Positions 10,987-21,163 of a stretch of DNA of 64,000 nucleotides are shown one piece after another (within the stretch, counting starts at the first letter, position 1; each line of letters opens with the position of its first letter). The translations under genes were made by a program, and so were the position numbers. The stretch spans positions 434,001 to 498,000 of the forward strand of contig ML769390.1 in the NCBI GenBank assembly GCA_009733575.1, in the 5' to 3' direction. Source of the stretch: Gymnopus androsaceus JB14. Taxonomy: Eukaryota > Basidiomycota > Agaricomycetes > Agaricales > Omphalotaceae. The notes under the pieces were generated by a model. That model worked only from the letters and a program-made list of their open reading frames with translations. It was not told the origin of the DNA and made no database searches.

Positions 10987-12518
10987 ATGTCTCTCTGCTC
11001 AAACTGCAGTAAACCTCTCTTCACGACTCGAATACCTGACGATTCTTCCCCGATACTCCAAAAACTACCCGGAACTGCGTCAAATATTCCGAAATTTGAG
11101 CCTGAGCAAGTGCTCCCAATTCTGCAAAGCGCACAGCAGGAGCTCGAGGATTGTGCTTTGCAGATTAAAATCCTTGAATCTCGTAGACAGAGCCTTCGAG
11201 AGTATACGGTCCAGCTTCGGTCTCTGCTGTCATCTTTCCGAAAAGTCCCCGGTCAACCTTTATTGGTGATAATGCACGACGACTACAAAGCCAAGACCGC
11301 AGCTCTAGAAATCCATCCCGTAAATATGGATACAACCCTCGAAAAAGGCGGGGAGTACGACCTTTTTGACGTCCACGCTATCTTTGCGGTGAAGGAAATC
11401 CTGCCACTGCCGCATTTCACCACCATGCTCTTGACTGAACTCATCCACGACGGGAACTATTCGACTGTATACGGAGGGTCTCTACTGGCAGCCCATGGCT
11501 GCAAAACGGATGACGTCGTCATTAAATTGGGGGAAATGGAACACATCTGGCGCGAAGCCCAATTGTACAAGAGACTCGAGTCACTGCAAGGTCGTGTTAT
11601 CCCTAAAATGTTTGGTTTCTGGATTGTAGATCGGAAACCAGACGATAGAAATCCCTGGGCCTGTCTTGTGCTTGAACGCTTCGGAACGTGTCTAAACGCG
11701 CCATTTCATTACTTGGAACCACCCGAAATGTAAGGCAGTCTCATTTCCGTTCCGTCGAAATACTTACAATGTCGATATAGGGCTATTCTCCTCAATCACT
11801 GCCGAGACATCCATAACGAAGGATACCTGCATAACGCCTTTCATCCCCGAAATGTGCTTCAGAAAGACGATGAATTTCGTGTTATTGATTTAGAGTGTCT
11901 TGTTTGTCACGACTGTTTCGAGTGCGAGGTGGACTTTACGACTATCTCAGAGGATAAGAGGAATGTTTTACATGGACGTGATCATTTGTGCCAATCCATG
12001 CGCGCGTGCTGCCATGATGTTGCGTTTTATGCGTCTGGTAAGCAATGTATGGCCATTTAGACTCAGATGGCGTTTTACTTCTCTTTGTCCTTCATTCACA
12101 GATACAGTCTGGGTGGCGGAATACTCGTTGGTCAGGAAACCAGACCTTCCCTCCAAGAAGATGATGCACGCGCTCATCCCCCGATGCATTCTCGGTCGCT
12201 TCGAACTTGGTCCGGTCGCCAGAGGATTCTTAACCCAATATTATCAAAGGTTGTATTCAAAGATGAAGGAACTCGGTCTGAAAGACTGCGAAGAGTCTGT
12301 GGATAAACTGAGCCAGGAGGCAGTTCCGATATTTCGGGCCCTCAAGGAAGAGTTCTCGAGGTACAATTTGTTCTTTTTATGTTGCTATTATGTTGCTCAG
12401 TATCCTTTTTTCCAGCCGTCTCCAGTTCCCATCGTCAGACTCATTTCCTCATGGACACTATTCCAAGCTCGGGTATGAGAGTGTCTGGGAAGTTAGTAAG
12501 GATATACAGGTTTACTAG
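10987..12518 (+). CDS. Protein-kinase-like protein with coiled-coil N terminus, copy 1 (probable pseudokinase)
   Basis: Four exons (10987-11729, 11781-12037, 12102-12360, 12416-12518) total 1362 nt, giving 453 aa. Residues 1-20 hold a Cys pair (SLCSNCSKPLF). Residues ~35-90 form a coiled coil (QSAQQELEDCALQIKILESR) ending LLSSFRKVP, which resembles the coil plus F-box start of mushroom F-box proteins. From ~150 a kinase-like fold follows: GNYSTVYGG glycine loop, VVIKL lysine strand, E in IWREAQLYK, and the loop LHNAFHPRNVL with FRVIDLE after it. In active kinases of this type that loop reads HGDxHPRN; here the catalytic Asp is Ala. I infer loss of phosphotransfer, with binding or scaffold use remaining possible. 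The intact frame over four exons argues that it is maintained. Convergent with ERD2 copy 1. Confidence 0.82.
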
Positions 12519-12931
12519 TGCGTTTGTAGTTTGTATTACTATTCACGCTATCATGGGCTCGCGCTAGTGCCATTCCTTCATAAGTAAACCCAGTAGTGCA
12601 AGTCTTCTAACTCGGAAAACTCGGAACACAGATCATGGCGAAAGATTGCAAATAAAAATAAGATTCGTGTACTGGCAGTCGAACACAAAAATGTCCAAGC
12701 CAAAAAAAGAACTGCATGTCTATCGCATGGAGCAGTTGAATCAAATTTCAGACGCGTATGCAGCTTCTTACAAGACGATCTATTGGGCCGGGAGACACAA
12801 CCGACAAGAGGTCCAGACATACCACTACCTACAGTATGACAACCAGGTCATTTCGGTGTTTCTTCGAATTGCTCTCTCATTCAACTTGGCCCCGCGTACA
12901 GCTGTGCATATTAATTACAGGTACCCTTGAC
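12519..12931. other. Intergenic between convergent kinase-like gene and ERD2
   Basis: About 410 bp, almost identical at 20752-21163. It must contain both 3' ends. A plus-strand reading frame of about 94 codons (12646-12930) exists, but it covers the ERD2 3' flank and its copy-3 version differs by an indel, so I do not call it a gene. Confidence 0.55.
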
Positions 12932-13853
12932 TTATGCAGGAAGTTCGAATTTTTGCCCCTGGAGCACCCTGTACGAAGACCTCAGTAAGACGATCGAGAC
13001 AAGAATGAAGTAACCCACTTTGTGAAATAAACGTAGAAAAAGTCGATATATAGACCAGTCTGCACTATTCCTGCGGTGATCGCTATGGGGTCAACAACGC
13101 CCTCGGAAAAGTATCTGACCGCGTATTTATAATTAGATGTGGTTAGAATGCGAAACACGGAACTGACCTGTAAATCCAGTTTGGAATGTACAGCGCCCGG
13201 TATATTCCCAATGCTGCGAGGTAATGCGTGGTAATGGTTTCTGCTTCTCCAGTCCGCTGAAGCATGAATAGTTGAGGGAGAATGGCAACGGATTCCAGGA
13301 AAATCGAGAACGACCAGAGGATTTCAGTGGGCCAAAAGTGGTAGTTGAATATGAGGGCAAAGACAACACAAGGTCCTAGCAAGAACTCGAGGCGGAACGT
13401 GTCAATAGAGGGATCATTCGAGGGTCTAGATATTGCAGGAAAAGGTTAGAACTCAGCTGTGAAAAAGTAGCAAGTTTACACACCGGTAGCGGTATTTCAT
13501 GAGATACAAGATATAGCAGCTACTTCCGATGAAGAAGACCTTCATAGACGTGTTATAAAGCGAGATCCAGCGGAAGAACAAATCAAGGTAGCGGGTCACG
13601 AAAACAGCAACGTAGAGAGCCTGGGTTTTGAATGAAATGCCTGTCGTATAATCCCGTTAGCTTTTCCAGTTCTGCAAGGAGAAAAATAGGTAGTTGCGCT
13701 GAACGAACCTCGACATGACCGTGTCGTTCGTATTTTGTGCACAAGAATGAGAATGGAAGCTAGATGAGCCAAATCACCTAAATTTGGCGTTTTATTAGCT
13801 GAAGATAAGCTAGATTTAATCAGAAACCAACCCAGTAAACGGAAGAGATTCAT
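12932..13853 (-). CDS. ERD2: ER lumen protein-retaining (KDEL/HDEL) receptor, copy 1
   Basis: Seven-helix Golgi receptor that binds escaped HDEL-type ER proteins and returns them by COPI vesicles. Starts MNLFRLLG at 13853, then [20 protein letters not shown], the [20 protein letters not shown] helix, the invariant block [15 protein letters not shown] and [10 protein letters not shown]. The last exon gives [11 protein letters not shown] and stop at 12932. Exon 1 is only 22 nt (13853-13832). The last intron uses donor AA/GTGGGTTAC and acceptor TACAG, restoring YFTKVLQGQ. About 212 aa, the normal length, with no break seen. The gene is essential in budding yeast and usually single-copy in fungi; here a second intact copy lies at 21164-22085. 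Confidence 0.95.
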
Positions 13854-14777
13854 AGCACAGTCCTTGAGTCGAAGCGAGAATAGATTGACGTGGTGTACTC
13901 GTGAGTTCTGTGAGGCTTCGGCTTTTCGGCAAGGCCAACTGCGCGGCTCGCTTCTCTTCCTCAAACTTCCTCACTAATCTCAAAATTGCGGTGGTCTTCT
14001 CAAATTTTGGTGAGTCTCTGGAGATTTATACGTTCAATATGATGCTCTAGTAAAAGGGTCGACTCTTTCATCCTGGATTGCTCGAAAAAAGGACCCGTAT
14101 TCTTCCATTTCTCATCGAATTTCCAAACCCTACAAACGCGTCTTTATTCTCATTGTGCCTCTGAAAGATCCTCGAGGTGCATTGTAAGGCTAGACGGACA
14201 TTCTTGGACTTCATACATATAGGCTGCTATGGTCTAGAGGCTCACGGCCTAGCAGCAAAGGCGGAGTCATACAATGGAAATGGTCGCAGATTTTCTGCTG
14301 CCATTTTCTAATCGTTCGAAGCCGAGCTCGCGGAGAATAGTGCAACTCTTCGCTGAGTGGTCTCTGGTGTGGTTTATTCTCGAACATACAGTCTCAATTG
14401 CCCGTTAATAGCACTCGAGCAAAAGTTTACTGTTCGGCGTGTGTGGTTACATGCATACAATTGCTGGTGCGGGGTGCGATTTCGGTGGATATGTGAACGA
14501 TATCTGGGTCCTTTTGTCTGCTTCCAAGGAGTTGGAGATATGAGATCAACCTTGGTCTGGACTTCAGACCCTGATTTTTTTTTGTTACTGTACTTGTTGT
14601 TCAACCGATCTTGCAGACTAACTGGTCCTTTTCATAGATTCTGGAGATTTCAAGCTCAAGCTCAAGGTTCGAGCTTTACGTTTAGGTTCAATGGCATTTG
14701 CTGTAATTCTGCTGTAGAAAAATATGACTGCTTTGTCTTGCAATTTTGACCGTGTTTTAGGAGGTACCCTGTTTGAA
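13854..14777. other. Upstream region of ERD2 copy 1, non-coding
   Basis: No convincing gene. The whole stretch is conserved at about 22086-22997 with scattered substitutions and indels that do not respect any frame, so it is duplicated promoter and spacer DNA. It probably contains the ERD2 promoter. Confidence 0.55.
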
Positions 14778-15215
14778 ATATTTGAACGAAAAAACTCCTT
14801 TCATTACTTCTGACCAGTTTAACATACTGCTTCCCAGCTGGAGGCCAACATGGAAATAAACGCCAGTTGCACCAACTGGCGCCAGGCGAAGTAGGTTGAT
14901 GTTTCCCGACAAAATTGTTCTTTAAATGGTTTCTTAGGTCTTGTGTATCCATTAATTCGGTGCGCAGGATTGGAAGAATTATAGCGATTTTGTCGAAAAT
15001 CAATTGACCTGGTATCGAATTTCGTACTTAGACATAATAATGGACTCAGATTCACAGAGTAAGGATATCGATTAACATTGATGCATCTTCGACTTCGAAC
15101 CTTGGAGCTACCTTGGATCATAGACAAACGCTGCGATGATTAGGAAACTGAGTCGCGTACCATGAGCAATGGATTGCGATCGTGAGAAGCTCCTTCCTTT
15201 TTTTCTGCACCCGCC

Positions 15216-16685
15216 ATGTCTCTCTGCTCAAACTGCAGTAAACATCTCTTCACGACTCGAATACCTGACGATTCTTCCTGATACTCAAAAACTACCCGGA
15301 ACAGCGTCTAATATTTCCAACCTTGAGCCTGAGGAAGTGTCCAATTCTGCAAAGCGCACAGCAGGAGCTTGAGGATTGTGAATTGCAGATTAAAACCTTG
15401 AATCTGTCGACAGAGACTTCGAGGTACACTGACAGCTTCAGTCTCTGCTGTCGTCTTTCCGAAAAGTCCTCGGTCAACCTTCATCACCACCAATGCACGA
15501 CGACGGCAAAGCCAAGATCGCAGCTCTAGAAATCGAACCCGTAGATATGGACACTACCCTCGAGAAGGGCGGGAGTACGACCTCTTTAATATCGACACTA
15601 TCTTTGCGGTGGAGGAAGTCTCGCCATTGCCGCATTTCAGCACCATCCTCTTCACTCAAGTTATCCCGACGGAAATTATTCGACTGTATACGGAGGGTCT
15701 CTACTGGCAGCCGATGGCTGCAAAACGGATGACGTCGTCATTAACTGGGGGGAAATGAACACATCTGGCGCGAAGCCCAATTGTTAAGACACCTCGAGTC
15801 ACTGCAAGGTCGTGTTATCCCTAAAATGTTTGGTTTCTGGATTGTAGATCGGAAACCAGACGATATAATCCTTGGGCTTGTCTTGTTCTTAACGCTTCGG
15901 AACGTGTCTAAACGCGCCATTTCATTACTTGGAACCACATGAAATGTGTGTGTGAACACAGCCTCATTCCGTTGCGTCGAATTACTTACAATGTCGATAT
16001 AGGGCTATTATCCTCAATCACTGCCGAGATATTCATCAACGAAGGATACCTGCATAACGCCTTTCATCCCCGAAATGTGCTTCAGAAAGACGATGAATTT
16101 CGTGTTATTGATTTAGAGTGTCTTGTTTGTCACGACTGTTTCGAGTGCGAGGTGGACTTTACGACTATCCCAGAGGATAAGAGGAATCTTTTACATGGAC
16201 GTGATCATTTGTGCAATCCATGCGCGCGCGCTGCCACGATGTTGCGTTTTATGGGTCTGGTGAGCATATAATGGCCATTTAGACTCAATGGCGTTTTACT
16301 TCTCTTTGTCCTTCATACAGATACAGTCTGGGTGGCGGAATACTCTTTGGTCAGGAAACCAGACCTTCCCTCCAAGAAGATGATGCACGCGCTCATCCCC
16401 GATGCATTCTCGGTCGCTTCGAACTTGGTCCGGTCGCCAGAGAGTTCTTAAAACATATTATCAAAGGTTGTATTCAAAGATGAAGGAACTCGGTCTGAAA
16501 GACTGCGAAGAGTCTGTGGATAGACTGAGCCAGGAGGCAGTTCCGATATTTCGGGCCTTAAGGAAGAGTTCTCGAGGTACAATTTGTTCTTTTTATGTTG
16601 CTTTATGTTGCTCAGTATCCTTTTTTCCAGCCGTCTCCAAGTTCCAATCGTCAGACTCATTTCCTCATGGACACTATTCAAGCCC
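15216..16685 (+). pseudogene. Kinase-like protein, copy 2, frame-broken
   Basis: Collinear with copy 3 (19216 onward) from the same ATG (MSLCSNCSKHLF) to the fourth exon, but interrupted by many single-base deletions. Examples are CCC to CC near 15280, GCTCCC to GTCC near 15340, and GGGAAG to GGGAG near 15570. The catalytic-loop stretch LHNAFHPRNVL (about 16060) is preserved, again with Ala for the catalytic Asp. After the fourth exon begins, sequence jumps at ~16685 back into exon 2. No continuous frame exists. The damage pattern looks more like unpolished long-read consensus than slow decay. Confidence 0.8.
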
Positions 16686-17255
16686 TCCCAGAGGACAAGA
16701 GGAATGTTTTACATGGTCGTGATCATTTGTGCGTACCTATGTGCGTCCGTTGCGAAGAAGTTGCGTTTTATGAGTCTGGTGAGCATTATCTAGACTCGTT
16801 GACTCGAATGGCGTTTTCACCGACTTCCCTTTGTCCTTCACAGATACAGTCTGGGTGGCACGATACTCGTTGGTCAGGAAACCAGACTTGCCCTCCATGA
16901 AGATGATGCACGCACTTATCCCCCGATGCATTCTCGGTCGCTTCGATGGGCTCGTCGCCAGGGATTTTTTGACCCAATATTATCAAAGGTTGTATTTGAA
17001 GATGAAGGAACTCGGTCTGAAAGACTGCGAAGAGTCTGTGGATAGACTGAGCCAGGAGGCAGTTCCAATATTTCGGGCCCTTAAGGAAGAGTTCTCGAGG
17101 TATAATTTGTTCTTTTTATTGCTAATATGTTGCTCAGTATCGTTTTTTTTAGTCGTCTCAAGTTCCCATCGTCAGACTCATGTCCTCATGCACAGTATTC
17201 CAAGCTTGGGTATGAGAGCGTCTGGGAAGTCAGTAAGGACGTAGAGGTTTACTAG
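16685..17255 (+). pseudogene. Kinase-like protein, 3' half repeated (copy 2b)
   Basis: Starts mid exon 2 (PEDKRNVLHGRDHLC) directly after the truncated fourth exon of copy 2 and repeats exons 2-4 to the final stop (KDVEVY, TAG at 17253-17255). Its exon 3 (DTVWVARYSLVRKPDLPSMK) is unbroken and more diverged from the other copies than they are from each other. It lacks the N terminus and the glycine loop, so it cannot encode a complete protein alone. This is an internal tandem re-duplication of about 570 bp. Confidence 0.75.
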
Positions 17256-17310
17256 TATGCGGTGTTTATAGTTTATATTACTACTCCCACTATCATAGGC
17301 TCGCGCTGTC

Positions 17311-18050
17311 TAATCTCTCGTATCGTGTTCCTTCACAAAACTAGACGATGAAGAAGGGCTGGCAGAGGCCCAATTCAACGGAAGTGCTCTGGAGGCCGAA
17401 ATCTTGTCGCGGATACATCAGGAAAAGGGGGGAAAAACTTTCGGCACTTGCGGCCGGTTGTACAAGCTTGCACAACTCCAAAAAGCCCGAAAGTCCGCAA
17501 CCTCGCAAGTCAACCCGTTTTTTCCGCAAGTGTGGGATTTTTCCATACGCGCCCACATCTTTTTCTGCACACAACGCTTATTCTTTCATACATACCATTC
17601 ACTTGCTTTCAATAAAGAGGACAACTAATTCTTATACCAATATCTATTATTTTCTAGTACAATTTATTGCAAACAAGCCTCAATTATTATCAAAAATTTA
17701 CTTGCGAGCTTGCGTGCAAGTAGAAAAGCTTCCGCAAGCGCCGAAAGCTCGCAAGTTTTTCCCCCCATTTGCTGATGTATTTACAGTATTGCAATGAAAA
17801 GAAGTAAACTAAGCGCGCACAGGACGCTTTGGTGAAGGTAAAGGGTTAGAAGGAGAGGAGTGAGTGGAAGGATGAGGAGAAGAATTTGAAGCAGAAGGGC
17901 AAGGAATCGAGCCGAGAGATCAAGGAGTCGAAAAGTAAACTTGAATATGCTCACTTCACAGATGATCTCCAGGACAACGGAACAACCTTCGAACCATCTC
18001 AAAATGACTGTTTCTGAGGCTTCGGTTCAGATATAGAGCTATTTGCATGA
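17311..18050. other. Spacer between duplication units 2 and 3
   Basis: Unique to this interval. It contains the inverted-repeat element at 17416-17777 and otherwise only weak, uninformative reading frames. Confidence 0.5.
17416..17777. mobile_element. MITE-like element with ~25-bp terminal inverted repeats and TA flanks
   Basis: The left end reads CATCAGGAAAAGGGGGGAAA and the right end, reverse-complemented, reads CATCAGCAAATGGGGGGAAA. Both continue AACTT and then a TTCGGC..CTTGCGG block. Both ends abut TA (17414-17415 and 17778-17779), consistent with a TA target duplication as in Tc1/mariner-type elements. The interior is AT-rich, non-coding and about 360 bp. Many copies of the 5-mer CTTGC or GCAAG lie just inside both ends, which look like subterminal transposase-binding repeats. 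Confidence 0.75.
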
Positions 18051-18399
18051 CAGGCGGACAACCATACTCTGGACAACATGGTACCCTTCTTCCAGCGGGT
18101 GGCGTCTAGCTATCTCGGTTCCATCCTTAGTAAGCCTCCGTTCCATTGATGATGATGATGATATGTCGATACATTTCTGGATGTTACAGGCTAACACTGG
18201 CTGGTCTTCTAACTAGTCTCCTCTAAGCGTCTCGTTATACGCTGACGATCCATGCGGATGTGCGTACATAGATACATCCATACGGATCGTCATTTGTATT
18301 TGAGACTGCCTACAAGAGACTATCTTCTAACGTCCTTGCATTGGATGGGAGCCCTGAAGGAGGCTAATATGCTTGTAAAGAGGAGGTGTGGGTTCACGA

Positions 18400-18947
18400 A
18401 ACGCTCAGACATCGTGTCAGGAGGCTATACAGTCATTTCAGGGGATACGTGTAATGGCGTTTCGACCAAGTCCAAGTTAACAGTCTTGCTAGCCGCAAAT
18501 CCGGTATGTTTTTTTTCGGTAAAGCAAAATTCGAGTTTATTATTCAATCGTGAATTCAGGATGTGAACGCGCAGTGTACAATCTTTTTATCAGGGAAGAG
18601 CTTTGCATCCCTGCGACAGCCCCTCCTACCCCTCCGGGAGCACTACTAGCAACTGTACCGCGAACTATAGTGTGGCGTCGGGAGATGTTTGTATTTCAAA
18701 CGCCAACCAGGTTTGTACTACTACCGTCCTACTCTAGTGTTAGATTTTCATTTATACTAACAAACATCGACTCGAAAAAAACTCCTTTCATTACTTCTGA
18801 CCAGTTTAACATAACTGCTTCCCAGCTGGAGGCCAACATGGAAATAAACGCCAGTTGCACCAACCTGGCGCCAGGCGAAGTAGGTTGATGTTTCCCGACA
18901 ACAATTGTTCTTTCTAAATGGTTTCTTAGGTCTTGTGTATCCATTAA
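18400..18947 (+). pseudogene. LysM-domain protein remnant, copy 3
   Basis: Better preserved than copy 1. Module one reads GGYTVISGDTCNGVSTKSKL then LLAANP, an intron, DVNAQC and, one frame over, NLFIREELCIPATAP. Module two reads STTSNCTANYSVASGDVC, an intron, QLEANMEINASCTNLAPGE and, after a last intron, VLCIH with stop at 18947. Two frame changes (near 18578 and 18630) separate the readable parts, and no signal peptide or start is evident upstream of module one. It may be a pseudogene or suffer from base errors. The LysM fold pattern (YTV..GD.C and late Cys) is clear. Confidence 0.65.
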
Positions 18948-19215
18948 ATTCGGTGCGCAAGGATTGGAAGAATTATAGCGATTTTGTCGAAAATCAAATG
19001 ACCTGGTATTCGAATTTCGTACTTAGACATAATAATGGACTCAGATTTCACAGAGTAACGATATCGATTAACATTGATGCATCTTCGACTTCGAAACCTT
19101 GGAGCTACCTTGGACATAGACAAACGCTGCGATGATTAGAGAAACTGAAGTCGCGTACCATGAGCAATGGATTGCGATCGTGAGAAAGCCCCTCTTCTTT
19201 TTTTCTGCACCCGCC

Positions 19216-20751
19216 ATGTCTCTCTGCTCAAACTGCAGTAAACATCTCTTCACGACTCGAATACCTGACGATTCTTCCCTGATACTCCAAAAACTACCCG
19301 GAACAGCGTCTAATATTTCCAACCTTGAGCCTGAGGAAGTGCTCCCAATTCTGCAAAGCGCACAGCAGGAGCTTGAGGATTGTGAATTGCAGATTAAAAC
19401 CCTTGAATCTCGTCGACAGAGCCTTCGAGGGTACACTGACCAGCTTCAGTCTCTGCTGTCGTCTTTCCGAAAAGTCCTCGGTCAACCTTCATCACCACCA
19501 ATGCACGACGACGGCAAAGCCAAGATCGCAGCTCTAGAAATCGAACCCGTAGATATGGACACTACCCTCGAGAAGGGCGGGAAGTACGACCTCTTTAATA
19601 TCGACACTATCTTTGCGGTGGAGGAAGTCTCGCCATTGCCGCATTTCAGCACCATCCTCTTCACTCAAGTTATCCCCGACGGAAATTATTCGACTGTATA
19701 CGGAGGGTCTCTACTGGCAGCCGATGGCTGCAAAACGGATGACGTCGTCATTAAACTGGGGGAAATGAAACACATCTGGCGCGAAGCCCAATTGTACAAG
19801 ACACTCGAGTCACTGCAAGGTCGTGTTATCCCTAAAATGTTTGGTTTCTGGATTGTAGATCGGAAACCAGACGATATAAATCCTTGGGGCTGTCTTGTTC
19901 TTAAACGCTTCGGAACGTGTCTAAACGCGCCATTTCATTACTTGGAACCACATGAAATGTGTGTGTGTAACACAGCCTCATCTCCGTTGCGTCGAATTAC
20001 TTACAATGTCGATATAGGGCTATTATCCTCAATCACTGCCGAGATATTCATAACGAAGGATACCTGCATAACGCCTTTCATCCCCGAAATGTGCTTCAGA
20101 AAGACGATGAATTTCGTGTTATTGATTTAGAGTGTCTTGTTTGTCACGACTGTTTCGAGTGCGAGGTGGACTTTACGACTATCCCAGAGGATAAGAGGAA
20201 TCTTTTACATGGACGTGATCATTTGTGCCAATCCATGCGCGCGCGCTGCCACGATGTTGCGTTTTATGGGTCTGGTGAGCAATATATGGCCATTTAGACT
20301 CAAATGGCGTTTTACTTCTCTTTGTCCTTCACAGATACAGTCTGGGTGGCAGAATACTCTTTGGTCAGGAAACCAGATCTTCCCTCCAAGAAGATGATGC
20401 ACGCGCTCATCCCCCGATGCATTCTCGGTCGCTTCGAACTTGGTCCGGTCGCCAGAGAGTTCTTAACCCAATATTATCAAAGGTTGTATTCAAAGATGAA
20501 GGAACTCGGTCTGAAAGACTGCGAAGAGTCTGTGGATAGACTGAGCCAGGAGGCAATTCCGATATTTCGGGCCCTTAAGGAAGAGTTCTCGAGGTACAAT
20601 TTGTTCTTTTTATGTTGCTATTATGTTGCTCAGTATCCTTTTTTCCAGCCGTCTCCAGTTCCCATCGTCAGACTCATTTCCTCATGGACACTATTCCAAG
20701 CTCGGGTATGAGAGTGTCTGGGAAGTTAGTAAGGATATACAGGTTTACTAG
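19216..20751 (+). CDS. Protein-kinase-like protein with coiled-coil N terminus, copy 3 (probable pseudokinase)
   Basis: Same four-exon plan as copy 1 (19216-19958, 20018-20274, 20335-20593, 20649-20751), again exactly 1362 nt and 453 aa. The N-terminal Cys pair and coil (QSAQQELEDCELQIKTLESR) are kept, as are the GNYSTVYGG loop, VVIKL and LHNAFHPRNVLQKDDEF. The catalytic Asp is Ala, as in every copy here. Exon 1 ends before an expanded GTGTGTGTG donor where copy 1 has GTAAGG; the reading still joins in frame. Identical exon lengths in two diverged copies imply that selection or gene conversion keeps both open. It lies 269 bp downstream of the LysM remnant on the same strand and convergent with ERD2 copy 3. 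Confidence 0.8.
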
Positions 20752-21163
20752 TGCGTTTGTAGTTTGTATTACTATTCACGCTATCATGGGCTCGCGCTAG
20801 TGCCATTCCTTCATAAGTAAACCCAGTAGTGCAAGTCTTCTAACTCGGAAAACTCGGAACACAGATCATGGCGAAAGATTGCAAATAAAAATAAGATTCG
20901 TGTACTGGCAGTCGAACACAAAAATGTCCAAGCCAAAAAAAGAACTGCATGTCTATCGCATGGAGCAGTTGAATCAAATTTCAGACGCGTATGCAGCTTC
21001 TTACAAGACGATCTATTGGGCCGGGAGACACAACCGACAAGAGGTCCAGACATACCACTACCTACAGTATGACAACCAGGTCATTTCGGTGTTTCTTCGA
21101 ATTGCTCTCTCATTCAACTTGGCCCGCGTACAGCTGTGCATATTAATTACAGGTACCCTTGAA

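Larger units (their letters stand above)
10014..14777. repeat. Segmental duplication unit 1 (LysM remnant - kinase-like - ERD2)
   Basis: Homologous almost end to end with 18051-22997. The left edge begins at CAGGCGGACAACC in both. The right edge falls after GAAATATTTGAAC, where unit 1 passes directly into partial unit 2. Apart from an extra ~180 bp in the LysM part of unit 3, the two units are collinear. Identity is very high by eye in the kinase 3' half and ERD2, and lower in the LysM part. Confidence 0.9.
14778..17310. repeat. Segmental duplication unit 2 (partial and degraded)
   Basis: Begins abruptly in the middle of the LysM segment (equivalent of about 18772), directly after the end of unit 1, and runs through a kinase-like copy. 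It stops near the region equivalent to 12550, so no ERD2 follows. Compared with unit 3 it carries dozens of one-base gaps, mostly in runs of the same base. Confidence 0.85.

Noticed and set aside
12646..12930. Plus-strand frame of ~94 codons, repeated at 20879-21220
   Set aside because: It lies in the 3' flank between two convergent genes. Its conservation is explained by the recent duplication, and one copy differs by an indel that changes the end.
14357..14749. Plus-strand frame of ~130 codons in the ERD2 upstream region
   Set aside because: The equivalent in unit 3 is broken by indels and stops. Composition is not protein-like.
17416..17777. CRISPR-like array from the repeated CTTGC motifs
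   Set aside because: Motifs are 5-mers in both orientations at irregular spacing inside an inverted-repeat element, and the genome is eukaryotic.
17341..17797. Frame of ~149 codons starting MKKGWQRPNS
   Set aside because: Most of it lies inside the inverted-repeat element, and its coding appearance comes from AT-rich repeat sequence.
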